From: an uncultured bacterium | GTDB taxonomy: Bacteria > Cyanobacteriota > Vampirovibrionia > Gastranaerophilales > Gastranaerophilaceae | Assembly: GCA_902462155.1 (NCBI GenBank) | Contig: CABQAQ010000007.1 | Span: 55,385 to 119,384 of the forward strand | Length of the DNA: 64,000 nucleotides | Reading direction: 5' to 3' | Part shown: positions 17,226 through 25,433 of the stretch, piece after piece | Layout of the letters: each line of letters starts with the position of its first letter | Numbering within the stretch: position 1 is the stretch's first letter | Notes under the pieces: model-generated | The model's input: the letters and a program-made list of their open reading frames with translations, nothing else | Told to the model about the DNA's origin: nothing | Database searches by the model: none | Position numbers and translations under genes: made by a program

Positions 17226-18011
17226 ATGAAAGTAGTAATATTAGCAGGCGGATTAGGTACAAGGTTGTCTGAAGAAACAGAATTAAAACCTAAGCCTATG
17301 GTAGAAATTGGAGGTAAACCAATTTTATGGCATATTATGAAAATTTATTCTTTTTTTGGATTTAATGAATTTATTATATTAAGTGGATATAAATCGCATA
17401 TTATAAAAGATTATTTTATAAACTATTATAATCGTTATTCAGATATTACAGTAGATATGGTTAACAATACCGTAGAAATACATAAAACTATAACAGAGCC
17501 TTGGAAAGTTACAATATTATACACCGGTCAAAAGACAATGACAGGAAGTAGGATAAAAAAGGCACAAGAGTATATAGGATCAGAACCATTTTTACTTACA
17601 TATGGAGATGGTGTAGCTGATATTGATATTAATAGACTAATAGATTGTCATAAAAAATCAGGGAAATTAATAACAATGACAGCCGTACAATTGTCAGGTA
17701 GATTTGGTGCCTTAATAATAAAAGAAAATAATATGATAACATCGTTTATGGAGAAACCAAAAGGAGAGGAATCTTGGATAAACGGAGGATTTTTTGTATG
17801 TGAACCAAAAGTATTTGAATATTTAGGTGAATTAGAAAGAGAAGATATAATTTTTGAAAAGGAACCTCTTGAAACATTAGCATTAGAACAAAAGTTAAAT
17901 GCGTATAAACATCACGGATTTTGGAAACCTATGGATACATTAAGAGATAAAATAGAGTTAACAAGATTATGGACAGAAGGTAAAGCACCTTGGGCAATTT
18001 GGAATAAATAA
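17226..18011 (+). CDS. rfbF: Glucose-1-phosphate cytidylyltransferase
   Basis: 261 residues, the normal RfbF length. MKVVILAGGLGTRLSEETELKPKPMVEIGGKPILWHIMK is diagnostic in pieces: LAGGLGTRLSEET, KPKPMVEIGG and WHIMK. Later LTYGDGVADI (metal site), NGGFFV and EPLETLA follow. It couples CTP and glucose-1-phosphate to give CDP-glucose, the entry to CDP-3,6-dideoxyhexoses. RfbH, which acts two steps later, is at 20480. The usual intermediate enzyme, RfbG (CDP-glucose 4,6-dehydratase), is not found next to it. Confidence 0.96.
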   Translation: MKVVILAGGLGTRLSEETELKPKPMVEIGGKPILWHIMKIYSFFGFNEFIILSGYKSHIIKDYFINYYNRYSDITVDMVNNTVEIHKTITEPWKVTILYTGQKTMTGSRIKKAQEYIGSEPFLLTYGDGVADIDINRLIDCHKKSGKLITMTAVQLSGRFGALIIKENNMITSFMEKPKGEESWINGGFFVCEPKVFEYLGELEREDIIFEKEPLETLALEQKLNAYKHHGFWKPMDTLRDKIELTRLWTEGKAPWAIWNK

Positions 18012-18052
18012 AAATAAGATTTATTTAAAACTTTATAAAGTAAGGGTTATAT

Positions 18053-19141
18053 ATGAATAGAATTTTAGAAGAAGATTTGGATAATATATTTAATAATTTG
18101 ACAATAGCTGAAAAAGATAAGTTTATTGGAACTAATATTTTTATAACTGGCTGTTGTGGTTTTATCGGATATTATTTATTAAATTTTTTTAATAAATATA
18201 AGGAAATATTAAAAATTAATGAAATAATTGCTGTGGATAATTTTCAAGTAGGGAAACCTTATTGGTTGCAAGATATTATTAATGATAAAAAAATAGAAGT
18301 TAAAGAGTTTGATATAATAGAAGATAATATTAATAAAATAAAAAGAAATAAAGAAAATTCTTTTGTAATACATATGGCATCTATAGCATCACCTGTATTT
18401 TATAGAAAATATCCGATAAAAACGATAGAGGCAAATATATGGGGATTAAAATTATTACTAGATGATTATAAAGATAATAAAATAAAGGGTTTTTTATTTT
18501 TTTCAAGTAGCGAAGTATATGGTGATCCGGATAAAGAAAATATTCCAACGAAAGAAGAGTATAGAGGAAATGTAGCAACTATTGGTCCAAGAGCTTGTTA
18601 TGATGAATCAAAGAGATTTGGAGAAACAATTTGTTATGAATATTCAAAAGAATATAATATGCCAATATCAATAGTTAGACCATTTAATAATTATGGACCA
18701 GGAATGAAGTTAGGTGATAAAAGAGTAGTAGCTGATTTTGCAAATGCTATAGTTAATAATATGAATATTAATATTTTATCAAATGGTAAACCAACACGTA
18801 CATATTGTTATATTTCAGATGCTTTAACAGGTTATATAAAAGCATTATTATACGGTAAATTTGATGTATTTAATATAGGAATAGAATCGCCTGAAATATC
18901 TGTTTTAGATTTAGCTGAGATCTATAAAATAAAGGGAGAAAAACTTTTTAATTATAGAAAAGGAATTACCTATTCAAAATCAGAAGAAGAAAATTATCTT
19001 ACAGATAACCCGAATAGAAGATGTCCTATTATAAAAAAGGCTAAGGAAAAATTAGGATATAGTCCATCTATTTACATAGATAATGGAATAGAAAGATTTT
19101 TAAGTTATTTAAAAATTGAAAAAGAGTTAAATAAAATTTAA
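18053..19141 (+). CDS. Extended SDR nucleotide-sugar enzyme, UDP-glucuronate decarboxylase-like
   Basis: 362 residues. NAD site TGCCGFIGYYL near residue 33; catalytic region FFSSSEVYGDP and Tyr-x3-Lys in GPRACYDESKRFGET; later RPFNNYGPG and PTRTYCYISD. The combination SSEVYGDP with PRxCYDExKR is that of UDP-glucuronate decarboxylase (UXS) and the ArnA decarboxylase domain. 4,6-dehydratases normally carry Asp-Glu at the S-E position. Given Ugd directly downstream, UDP-xylose or UDP-4-keto-pentose formation is the simplest reading. Its position between rfbF and rfbH leaves open that it acts on a CDP-sugar. An N-terminal extension of about 25 residues precedes the fold. Confidence 0.85.
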   Translation: MNRILEEDLDNIFNNLTIAEKDKFIGTNIFITGCCGFIGYYLLNFFNKYKEILKINEIIAVDNFQVGKPYWLQDIINDKKIEVKEFDIIEDNINKIKRNKENSFVIHMASIASPVFYRKYPIKTIEANIWGLKLLLDDYKDNKIKGFLFFSSSEVYGDPDKENIPTKEEYRGNVATIGPRACYDESKRFGETICYEYSKEYNMPISIVRPFNNYGPGMKLGDKRVVADFANAIVNNMNINILSNGKPTRTYCYISDALTGYIKALLYGKFDVFNIGIESPEISVLDLAEIYKIKGEKLFNYRKGITYSKSEEENYLTDNPNRRCPIIKKAKEKLGYSPSIYIDNGIERFLSYLKIEKELNKI

Positions 19142-19186
19142 ATATTAATTAAAATAAGAGAATACAGAAGGAATAAAGAAGATAAA

Positions 19187-20458
19187 ATGATTTTAGTAGT
19201 AGGGTTAGGATTTGTAGGATTAACAACAGCATTAGGTTTTTCAGATGTTGGTTTTAATGTGTATGCTTATGATATTGATTTAGAAAAAACAAGTAAAATA
19301 AAGAATAACAAAATACCATTTTATGAACCAAATTTAGAGGCAATTTTAAATAAAAATAGTAATAAAACTTTTTTTTTAAGTGATAATTTAAAAAAAAGTG
19401 TAAAAAAATCAGAAGTTATATTTATTTGTGTGGGAACCCCATCTGATGATAATGGTAAAGCGGACATAAGTTATATAAAAAGTGCTATAAAATCTATAAA
19501 TCAATATATAGAAAAAGATGAAAAAAAAATAATTGTAATAAAATCTACAATTCCTCCATCAACGATAAAAGAGAATATTATTCCGTATGTTAAAGATATA
19601 AATAAAGGATCGTCAAAAGAAATTTATATAGCAAGTAACCCTGAGTTTTTAAGAGAAGGTTATGCTTGGGATGATTTTATACATCCAGATAGAGTAATAA
19701 TAGGAGTTGATAATAATAATCAGGAATATGTAAAGGAAGTATTAAATAGAATATATAAACCATTTATAAATAAAAATAAAATACATTTTGTAACATTAAA
19801 TACAGCTGAGTTTATAAAATATCTTTCAAACAGTTTTTTATCAACACTTATAAGTTTTTCAAATGAGATGTCAATGATAGCTAAAAGTATAGGTGATATA
19901 GATATAAAAGAATCGTTTAAAATATTGCATGAAGATAAAAGATTTAATGGAAGTCCTTGTGGTATAGCTTCTTATGTGTATCCAGGGTGTGGTTTTGGAG
20001 GTTATTGTTTACCGAAAGATACAAAAGCTTTAATGAATAAATCGTTAGAATATGATTATGAACCAAAGATATTAAAAAGTGTACTTAACGTAAATGAAGA
20101 AATAAAAGAATTTTTAGTAAATGACATAATAAGAGAAGAAGATAAAAACCGAAAGATATCTATTTTAGGATTATCATTTAAAGCAGACTCTGATGATGTA
20201 AGAGATACACCTTCAAAAGAAATTATTAAATTATTGTTAAATAAAGGATATTTAAATATAAGTGTATATGATCCTTTAAGTAATAATATTTTTAAAGAAA
20301 AATATAAGGATTTAGGAAATATAGAATATAAAAATACATTAATCGAAGCAATAGAAGGAGCCGATATAGTAATAATATTAACAGCTTGGAAAGAGTTTAA
20401 AGATAATGCGGATCTTTTCAAAAATAAAAAAGTGTATGATTTAAGGTATATATTATAA
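19187..20458 (+). CDS. UDP-glucose/GDP-mannose-family dehydrogenase
   Basis: 423 residues. The N-terminal NAD domain starts at once, with VVGLGFVGLTTALGF; then FICVGTPSD, the NPEFLREG loop, and the catalytic cysteine in YPGCGFGGYCLPKD. The C-terminal domain has ILGLSFKADSDDVRDTPS. It performs the two-step oxidation of a UDP-sugar to the uronate, most likely UDP-glucose to UDP-glucuronate (Ugd) and so substrate for the preceding UXS-like enzyme. The exact sugar is not fixed by sequence. It sits in the same operon, 46 bp after the SDR. Confidence 0.92.
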   Translation: MILVVGLGFVGLTTALGFSDVGFNVYAYDIDLEKTSKIKNNKIPFYEPNLEAILNKNSNKTFFLSDNLKKSVKKSEVIFICVGTPSDDNGKADISYIKSAIKSINQYIEKDEKKIIVIKSTIPPSTIKENIIPYVKDINKGSSKEIYIASNPEFLREGYAWDDFIHPDRVIIGVDNNNQEYVKEVLNRIYKPFINKNKIHFVTLNTAEFIKYLSNSFLSTLISFSNEMSMIAKSIGDIDIKESFKILHEDKRFNGSPCGIASYVYPGCGFGGYCLPKDTKALMNKSLEYDYEPKILKSVLNVNEEIKEFLVNDIIREEDKNRKISILGLSFKADSDDVRDTPSKEIIKLLLNKGYLNISVYDPLSNNIFKEKYKDLGNIEYKNTLIEAIEGADIVIILTAWKEFKDNADLFKNKKVYDLRYIL

Positions 20459-20479
20459 ATTCAACGAGGATATAAATTT

Positions 20480-21850
20480 ATGTTAAATAAAGAAATAAAA
20501 GAAAAAGTACTTAGAAATATAGTAAAATATACAGCAAAAATTTATTATAAAACCATATATGGAAGGAGTAAGGGATTAAGTTATATACCGGCCTCGGGAA
20601 AGCAGCTTGGAGAAGAAGAATTATTAAACATGATAGATGCATCGTTAGATATGTGGTTAACAAGTGGAAGATTTAATGATGAATTTGAAAAGGAGTTAGC
20701 AAAATATTTAAAAGTAAACTATTGTTTAACGGTAAATTCCGGATCATCAGCAAATTTATTAGCAATAAGTGCATTAAAATCGTATAAATTAGGTTCAAGA
20801 CAAGTAAAGAAGGGGGATGAAGTAATAACTGTAGCAGCGGGTTTTCCAACGACAATAAATCCTATAATACAGAATGGTTTAGTTCCTGTATTTGTAGATG
20901 TAGAAATAGGAACTTATAATATAGATATAGACCAGATTGAGCGATCAATAACAAAAAAGACGAAAGTAATAATGATAGCCCATAGTTTAGGGAATGCTTT
21001 TGAAATAGGAAAAATAAAGGAAATTTGTAATAGAAACAATTTATGGTTAATAGAAGATTCCTGTGATGCGTTAGGTTGTAAGTATAAAGGAGAATATACA
21101 GGGACAATAGGAGATATAGGGACATTTAGTTTTTATCCTGCACATCATATAACGATGGGAGAAGGAGGAGCTGTTGTAACAAATAATGGTCAATTAAATA
21201 AGATAATAATGTCGTTAAGAGATTGGGGTCGGGATTGTTATTGTTTGCCAGGTAAAGATAACACTTGTAATTGCAGATTCGAACAAAAACTAGGGAATTT
21301 GCCTTTCGGATATGATCATAAATATACATATTCGCATCTTGGTTATAATTTAAAAATAACAGATTGGCAAGCTTCAATAGGTTTGGCACAATTAAGTAAG
21401 ATAGAACATTTTGTAAATAAGAGAAGAGAAAATTTTAGATATTTATATGATAATTTAAAGAAATATGGAGAGTATTTTATCTTACCAAGATCAGATGAAA
21501 ATGTAGAACCATCTTGGTTTGGATTTTTAATATCCGTAAAAGATACAGCACCATTTAGCAAATTTGATATAGTTAAATATTTAGAAGAAAATAACATAGG
21601 AACAAGACAATTATTTTCAGGTAATATATTAAGACAACCAAGTTTTGTAAATAGTGAGATAGCTCTTCGTATATTAGATTCTGATCTTTTAGTTTCAAGT
21701 AATTTAGGAGAGGAAGATTATAAATTATTACCTAATACAGAGTTTATTATGAACAATACTTTTTGGATTGGAGTTCAACCACAACTAAGTTCTATAGAAT
21801 TAGGCAGAGTAATAAAAGTATTTGATAATTTTCTGAAAAAATATAAATAA
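20480..21850 (+). CDS. rfbH: CDP-4-dehydro-6-deoxyglucose 3-dehydrase (B6/2Fe-2S enzyme E1)
   Basis: 456 residues, DegT/AHBA aminotransferase fold. The PLP-binding lysine is replaced by His222 in SFYPAHHITMGEGGA, the hallmark of this dehydrase. The iron-sulfur ligands are Cys195-x57-Cys253-x1-Cys255-x7-Cys263, exactly the E1 spacing, in RDCYCLPGKDNTC. PFGYDHKYTYSHLGYN is also typical. It removes the C3 hydroxyl of CDP-4-keto-6-deoxyglucose together with a reductase (E3, not seen in this window). The presence of RfbF and RfbH shows that a CDP-3,6-dideoxyhexose such as abequose, paratose, tyvelose, ascarylose or yersiniose is made. Confidence 0.97.
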   Translation: MLNKEIKEKVLRNIVKYTAKIYYKTIYGRSKGLSYIPASGKQLGEEELLNMIDASLDMWLTSGRFNDEFEKELAKYLKVNYCLTVNSGSSANLLAISALKSYKLGSRQVKKGDEVITVAAGFPTTINPIIQNGLVPVFVDVEIGTYNIDIDQIERSITKKTKVIMIAHSLGNAFEIGKIKEICNRNNLWLIEDSCDALGCKYKGEYTGTIGDIGTFSFYPAHHITMGEGGAVVTNNGQLNKIIMSLRDWGRDCYCLPGKDNTCNCRFEQKLGNLPFGYDHKYTYSHLGYNLKITDWQASIGLAQLSKIEHFVNKRRENFRYLYDNLKKYGEYFILPRSDENVEPSWFGFLISVKDTAPFSKFDIVKYLEENNIGTRQLFSGNILRQPSFVNSEIALRILDSDLLVSSNLGEEDYKLLPNTEFIMNNTFWIGVQPQLSSIELGRVIKVFDNFLKKYK

Positions 21851-21870
21851 GAGATAGAAGGTAAAGAAAG

Positions 21871-22758
21871 ATGAGTAAAAGAATATTACTTACCGGATCG
21901 AATGGTTTTATAGGAAGAAATATAAAAGAGAGTTATTTAAGTAAAAAATATGAAATAGATACACCAAGTAGAGCAGAGTTAAATTTAATAGAGGATGAAT
22001 CTGTTGATGAATTTTTTAGGAGTAAAGAATATGATTTGGTAATACATTGTGCTTGTAAACCAGGACATAGAAATGCCAAAGATAGAAATAATCTTTTTTA
22101 TTCAAATATAAGAATGTTTGAGAATTTACAAAGGCATAGAGATAAATATAATAAATTAATAAATTTTGGATCTGGAGCTATTTATGATCAAAATGGAGAT
22201 ATAGTCTCAGCAAAAGAGGAAGATCTTTTGAAAAAAATGCCAAAAGATGAGCACGGATTTTGTAAATATATGATTTATAAAGAAATAAAAAATCTTGATA
22301 ATTTTATAGATTTGAATATTTTTGGAATATTTGGATATTATGAAGATTATGAAATAAGATTTATATCAAATGCTATATGTAAAGCTATATTTAATTTGCC
22401 AATAACATTAAGACAAAATAGAATTTTTAGCTATATATACATAGAGGATCTAATACCTATTTTAGAATATATAATAGAAAATAAGATGAATTATAAATCA
22501 TATAATATAGTTCCTGATGAGAAGACAAGTTTATTAGATATAGCCAAAACAGTTAAAAAAGTTTCAGGAAGAGATATAGAGATAAAAGTAGCAAAAGCCG
22601 GATTTGGTTTAGAATATACAGGAAGTAACAGTTTATTGAAAAAAGAAATAAAAGGTTTAAAATTTAATAAAATTGAAGATTCAATAAAAAAGCTTTACAA
22701 TAAATATATAGAGAATCAAAATAAGATAGAGAAATCGTTACTTCTTATTGATAAATAA
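21871..22758 (+). CDS. NAD-dependent epimerase/reductase (SDR), GDP-fucose-synthase-like
   Basis: 295 residues. LLTGSNGFIGRNI is the NAD(P)-binding Gly motif; a short AELNLIEDESVDEFF segment resembles GDP-fucose synthase and other 4-ketoreductases. The Ser-Tyr-Lys triad is represented by FGSGAIYD and CKYMIYKEI. The C-terminal half is typical of extended SDRs. In CDP-dideoxyhexose pathways a 4-ketoreductase of this kind finishes the sugar after RfbH (for yersiniose, after the TPP step). That role is inferred from position 20 bp after rfbH. The last 20 residues are poorly conserved in character. Confidence 0.82.
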   Translation: MSKRILLTGSNGFIGRNIKESYLSKKYEIDTPSRAELNLIEDESVDEFFRSKEYDLVIHCACKPGHRNAKDRNNLFYSNIRMFENLQRHRDKYNKLINFGSGAIYDQNGDIVSAKEEDLLKKMPKDEHGFCKYMIYKEIKNLDNFIDLNIFGIFGYYEDYEIRFISNAICKAIFNLPITLRQNRIFSYIYIEDLIPILEYIIENKMNYKSYNIVPDEKTSLLDIAKTVKKVSGRDIEIKVAKAGFGLEYTGSNSLLKKEIKGLKFNKIEDSIKKLYNKYIENQNKIEKSLLLIDK

Positions 22759-22838
22759 TTTAATTATTATTATTTGTAGTAAAATAGAGAAGTAAAAGAA
22801 TAAAAAATAAAATAAGTCAGCATCAAAGGGAGTCAAAA

Positions 22839-23657
22839 ATGAATTCATTAGAAAAGAAGATGGTAGAGTCATTAATTGATTTAAAAGAGAATCATAATGT
22901 AATAGGAGTAAAAGCAGAATTTGAGGCTGAAGGGACAAGACTTGAAGAAGCAATGAGGTTAAAAGAAGTAGTAACAAGAGCAGGTCTTGATTTAACAATA
23001 AAAATAGGCGGTTGTGAGGCCTTAAAAGATATGTATGATGCAAGGGTAATAGGAGTAAATTGTATAGTTGCTCCTATGATAGAGTCAGCATATGCGTTAA
23101 AGAAATATATACATTCAACAAAGTTAGCGTTTCCGGAAGATGAATATAAAGATGTTGATTTTTTTATAAATATAGAAACAATATTAGGATTTAATAATCT
23201 TGAAGAGATATTAATGACAGAAGAAGCTGAATATCTATCAGGAATAGTTTTAGGTAGAGTAGATATGACAGGTTCAATGGGATTAAATCGAGATTTAGTA
23301 AATAGTGAAGATGTTTTGTGTATAGCCAAAAGTATGTCTGAACTTGCAAGTAAATATAATAAAAAATTTACAATAGGAGGAGGAGTATCAGCTTATTCAT
23401 TAGACTTTTTTAAGCAAATACCTGAAAATTATTTAAGTAAATATGAAACAAGGAAAATAATATTTGATGCAAAAGAAGCATTAAAAGATATAAATGCTGA
23501 TAAAGGTATATTAAAAGCTGTAGGATTTGAGCTTATGTGGTTAAAAAATAAGCGTGATTTTTATGGAATGATTCATAACGAGGACAAACAAAGACTAGTA
23601 ATGCTAGAAAGCAGATATCAAAGTTTGATAAAAGAGGCAGGTGGAATATATGCATAA
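22839..23657 (+). CDS. HpcH/HpaI-aldolase/citrate-lyase-family protein
   Basis: 272 residues forming one TIM-barrel. AEFEAEGTRLEEAMRLKE, IKIGGCEALKDMYDA and INIETILGFNNLEEIL (metal-binding Glu) match the HpcH/HpaI family; SGIVLGRVDMTGSMG and IGGGVSAYS follow. These enzymes cleave or form C-C bonds through pyruvate or acyl-CoA enolates with a divalent metal. Its substrate is unknown. Starting after an 80-bp gap with GGGAG before the ATG, it leads a tightly overlapping four-gene group (aldolase, SDR, AroB-like, TPP enzyme), which suggests consecutive steps on one unusual carbohydrate precursor. Confidence 0.85.
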   Translation: MNSLEKKMVESLIDLKENHNVIGVKAEFEAEGTRLEEAMRLKEVVTRAGLDLTIKIGGCEALKDMYDARVIGVNCIVAPMIESAYALKKYIHSTKLAFPEDEYKDVDFFINIETILGFNNLEEILMTEEAEYLSGIVLGRVDMTGSMGLNRDLVNSEDVLCIAKSMSELASKYNKKFTIGGGVSAYSLDFFKQIPENYLSKYETRKIIFDAKEALKDINADKGILKAVGFELMWLKNKRDFYGMIHNEDKQRLVMLESRYQSLIKEAGGIYA

Positions 23658-24318
23658 AGCGTTAATTACAGGTGCCTCAAGAGGTATAGGTAAGGTAATA
23701 AAAGAAGTTTTTGAGAATAATAAAATAGAAGTAATAGCTCCTGTGCGAGAACAATTAGATTTAGCCTCAAATGAAAGTATAGATGAATATTTTAGAAATT
23801 TAAAAGAGGACGAAGATATAGATATATTAATAAATAATGCAGGAATTAATGAACTTGGTACATTAGAAGATATAACAGATGATGAAATTGATAGAATGAT
23901 ACAAGTAAATTTAATAGCCCAATTAAAATTAATAAAAGCATTAAGTCCAAAAATGAAGGAAAAAGGATATGGTCGTATAGTTAATTTAGGATCAATTTGG
24001 AGCGGATATACAAAAATAGGCAGGATGATGTATACTATAGCGAAAACAGGAGTAAGCGGTTTAACTCGAGCAAGTGCAGTAGAGTTAGCAAAACATAATA
24101 TTCTTGTAAATGCGGTAGCCCCAGGTTTTGTAGATACGGAAATGACAAGACAAAATAATACTTTAGAACAGATAAAATGTATAGAGAATTCTATCCCGAT
24201 AAACAGACTTGCGAAGCCGGAAGAAATCGCAGAAGTAATATACTTTTTAGCATCAGAAAAAAATTCATTTATGACAGGCCAAACTATTTTTGTAGATGGA
24301 GGTTTTTCATGTGTGTAA
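23650..24318 (+). CDS. Classical short-chain dehydrogenase/reductase
   Basis: 222 residues from the ATG at 23650, which overlaps the aldolase stop by 8 bases and has AGGTGGA five bases upstream; a GTG nine bases earlier is less likely. TGASRGIGK (NADP site), NNAG, NLGSIWSGY (Ser), Tyr-x3-Lys in YTIAKTG, and the DGGF ending show a FabG-like classical SDR. In this operon it probably reduces or oxidises a keto-sugar or polyketo intermediate and is unlikely to serve fatty-acid synthesis. Its 3' end contains the Shine-Dalgarno of the next gene. Confidence 0.9.
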   Translation: MHKALITGASRGIGKVIKEVFENNKIEVIAPVREQLDLASNESIDEYFRNLKEDEDIDILINNAGINELGTLEDITDDEIDRMIQVNLIAQLKLIKALSPKMKEKGYGRIVNLGSIWSGYTKIGRMMYTIAKTGVSGLTRASAVELAKHNILVNAVAPGFVDTEMTRQNNTLEQIKCIENSIPINRLAKPEEIAEVIYFLASEKNSFMTGQTIFVDGGFSCV

Positions 24319-25412
24319 ATGCAGAGAATAAATCGATAATAATAAAATCAAATATTAGGAATTATAAGGTATTATTTCAAGAAAATTCTGATTTTATTAA
24401 GAAATTAGCCAATCAAGAAAATATTATATTTATTATTGATGAAAATGTGTGGAATATATACAAAAATAAAGTTTTTAAAGATATCGATGAAAAAATTGTA
24501 ATAATACAAAAGTCAATGGAAAATTTAAAGACATTAGAAACAGTATCAGATTTATATAGAAAAATAATGAAATATTCACCAAGAAAGAATCTAACATTAG
24601 TTTCAATAGGTGGAGGAATAATACAGGATATTACAGGATTTATAGCATCTTCTTTATATAGAGGTATAAATTGGATTTTTATCCCAACAACATTATTAGC
24701 ACAAGTAGATAGTTGTATAGGAGCAAAGACATCATTAAATTTTGATCATTATAAAAACTTAATAGGAACATTTTATCCACCGAAAGAAATATATATATAT
24801 CCTGAATTTTTAAAAACATTATCAGAGGAAGATTTTTATTCAGGTTTAGGAGAGGTTGCAAAATTATGTATTTTAGATGGTATAGAATCTGTAAAATTTT
24901 TAATAGATCATATAAATGAAGTAATAGAATTAAATGATAATTATTTAAATAAATTTATTGAAAAAGCTTTAAAAATAAAAAAGGCATATATAGAAACAGA
25001 TGAATTTGATATAGGAAAAAGGAATATGCTCAACTATGGTCATTGTATAGGCCATGGAATAGAAAGTGCTGTTGATTTTAAGATACCCCACGGTCAGGCT
25101 GTAGTCATTGGAATGATAATTGCAAATAAAGAAGCATTAAATAGAAAGTTATTATCAAAAGAACAAGAAGAGTATATATATGAGAATCTTTTAATTCCAA
25201 TATTAAAAGTAGATTTAGTAAATATTAAAATTGAAGCAGAAAAGGTTATAAAAGCAATGAGGCAAGATAAAAAGAATCTTGGAAAAGGGTTAGCTTTAGT
25301 AATGATAAATGATGATTATAAACCTTTAAAAATAACAGATTTGACAGAAAATAGAGCGTATGAAATTATAAAAGATTCTTTAGATAATATTAATAAAAAA
25401 AATAAATATTAA
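24309..25412 (+). CDS. 3-dehydroquinate-synthase-like sugar-phosphate cyclase
   Basis: 367 residues from the ATG at 24309. GGAGG lies six bases upstream, inside the SDR gene, and the two genes overlap by 10 bases; a much longer frame upstream is only the SDR read out of phase. NAD site: SIGGGIIQDITGFIASSLYRG. IPTTLLAQVDSCIGAKT, NLIGTFYPPKEIYI and the metal ligands in LNYGHCIGHGIES and KIPHGQAVVIGM are all present. AroB relatives cyclise sugar phosphates to dehydroquinate, 2-deoxy-scyllo-inosose or epi-valiolone. Being inside a sugar cluster away from other shikimate genes, it is more likely a specialised cyclase than the housekeeping AroB, but sequence alone does not exclude AroB. Confidence 0.88.
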   Translation: MCVNAENKSIIIKSNIRNYKVLFQENSDFIKKLANQENIIFIIDENVWNIYKNKVFKDIDEKIVIIQKSMENLKTLETVSDLYRKIMKYSPRKNLTLVSIGGGIIQDITGFIASSLYRGINWIFIPTTLLAQVDSCIGAKTSLNFDHYKNLIGTFYPPKEIYIYPEFLKTLSEEDFYSGLGEVAKLCILDGIESVKFLIDHINEVIELNDNYLNKFIEKALKIKKAYIETDEFDIGKRNMLNYGHCIGHGIESAVDFKIPHGQAVVIGMIIANKEALNRKLLSKEQEEYIYENLLIPILKVDLVNIKIEAEKVIKAMRQDKKNLGKGLALVMINDDYKPLKITDLTENRAYEIIKDSLDNINKKNKY

Positions 25413-25433
25413 AAGGATAAAGACTATAACACA

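Noticed and set aside
24177..24308. Longer N-terminus for the AroB-like cyclase starting inside the SDR gene
   Set aside because: The extra 44 residues are the SDR read in another frame; a GGAGG six bases before the ATG at 24309 fixes the start.
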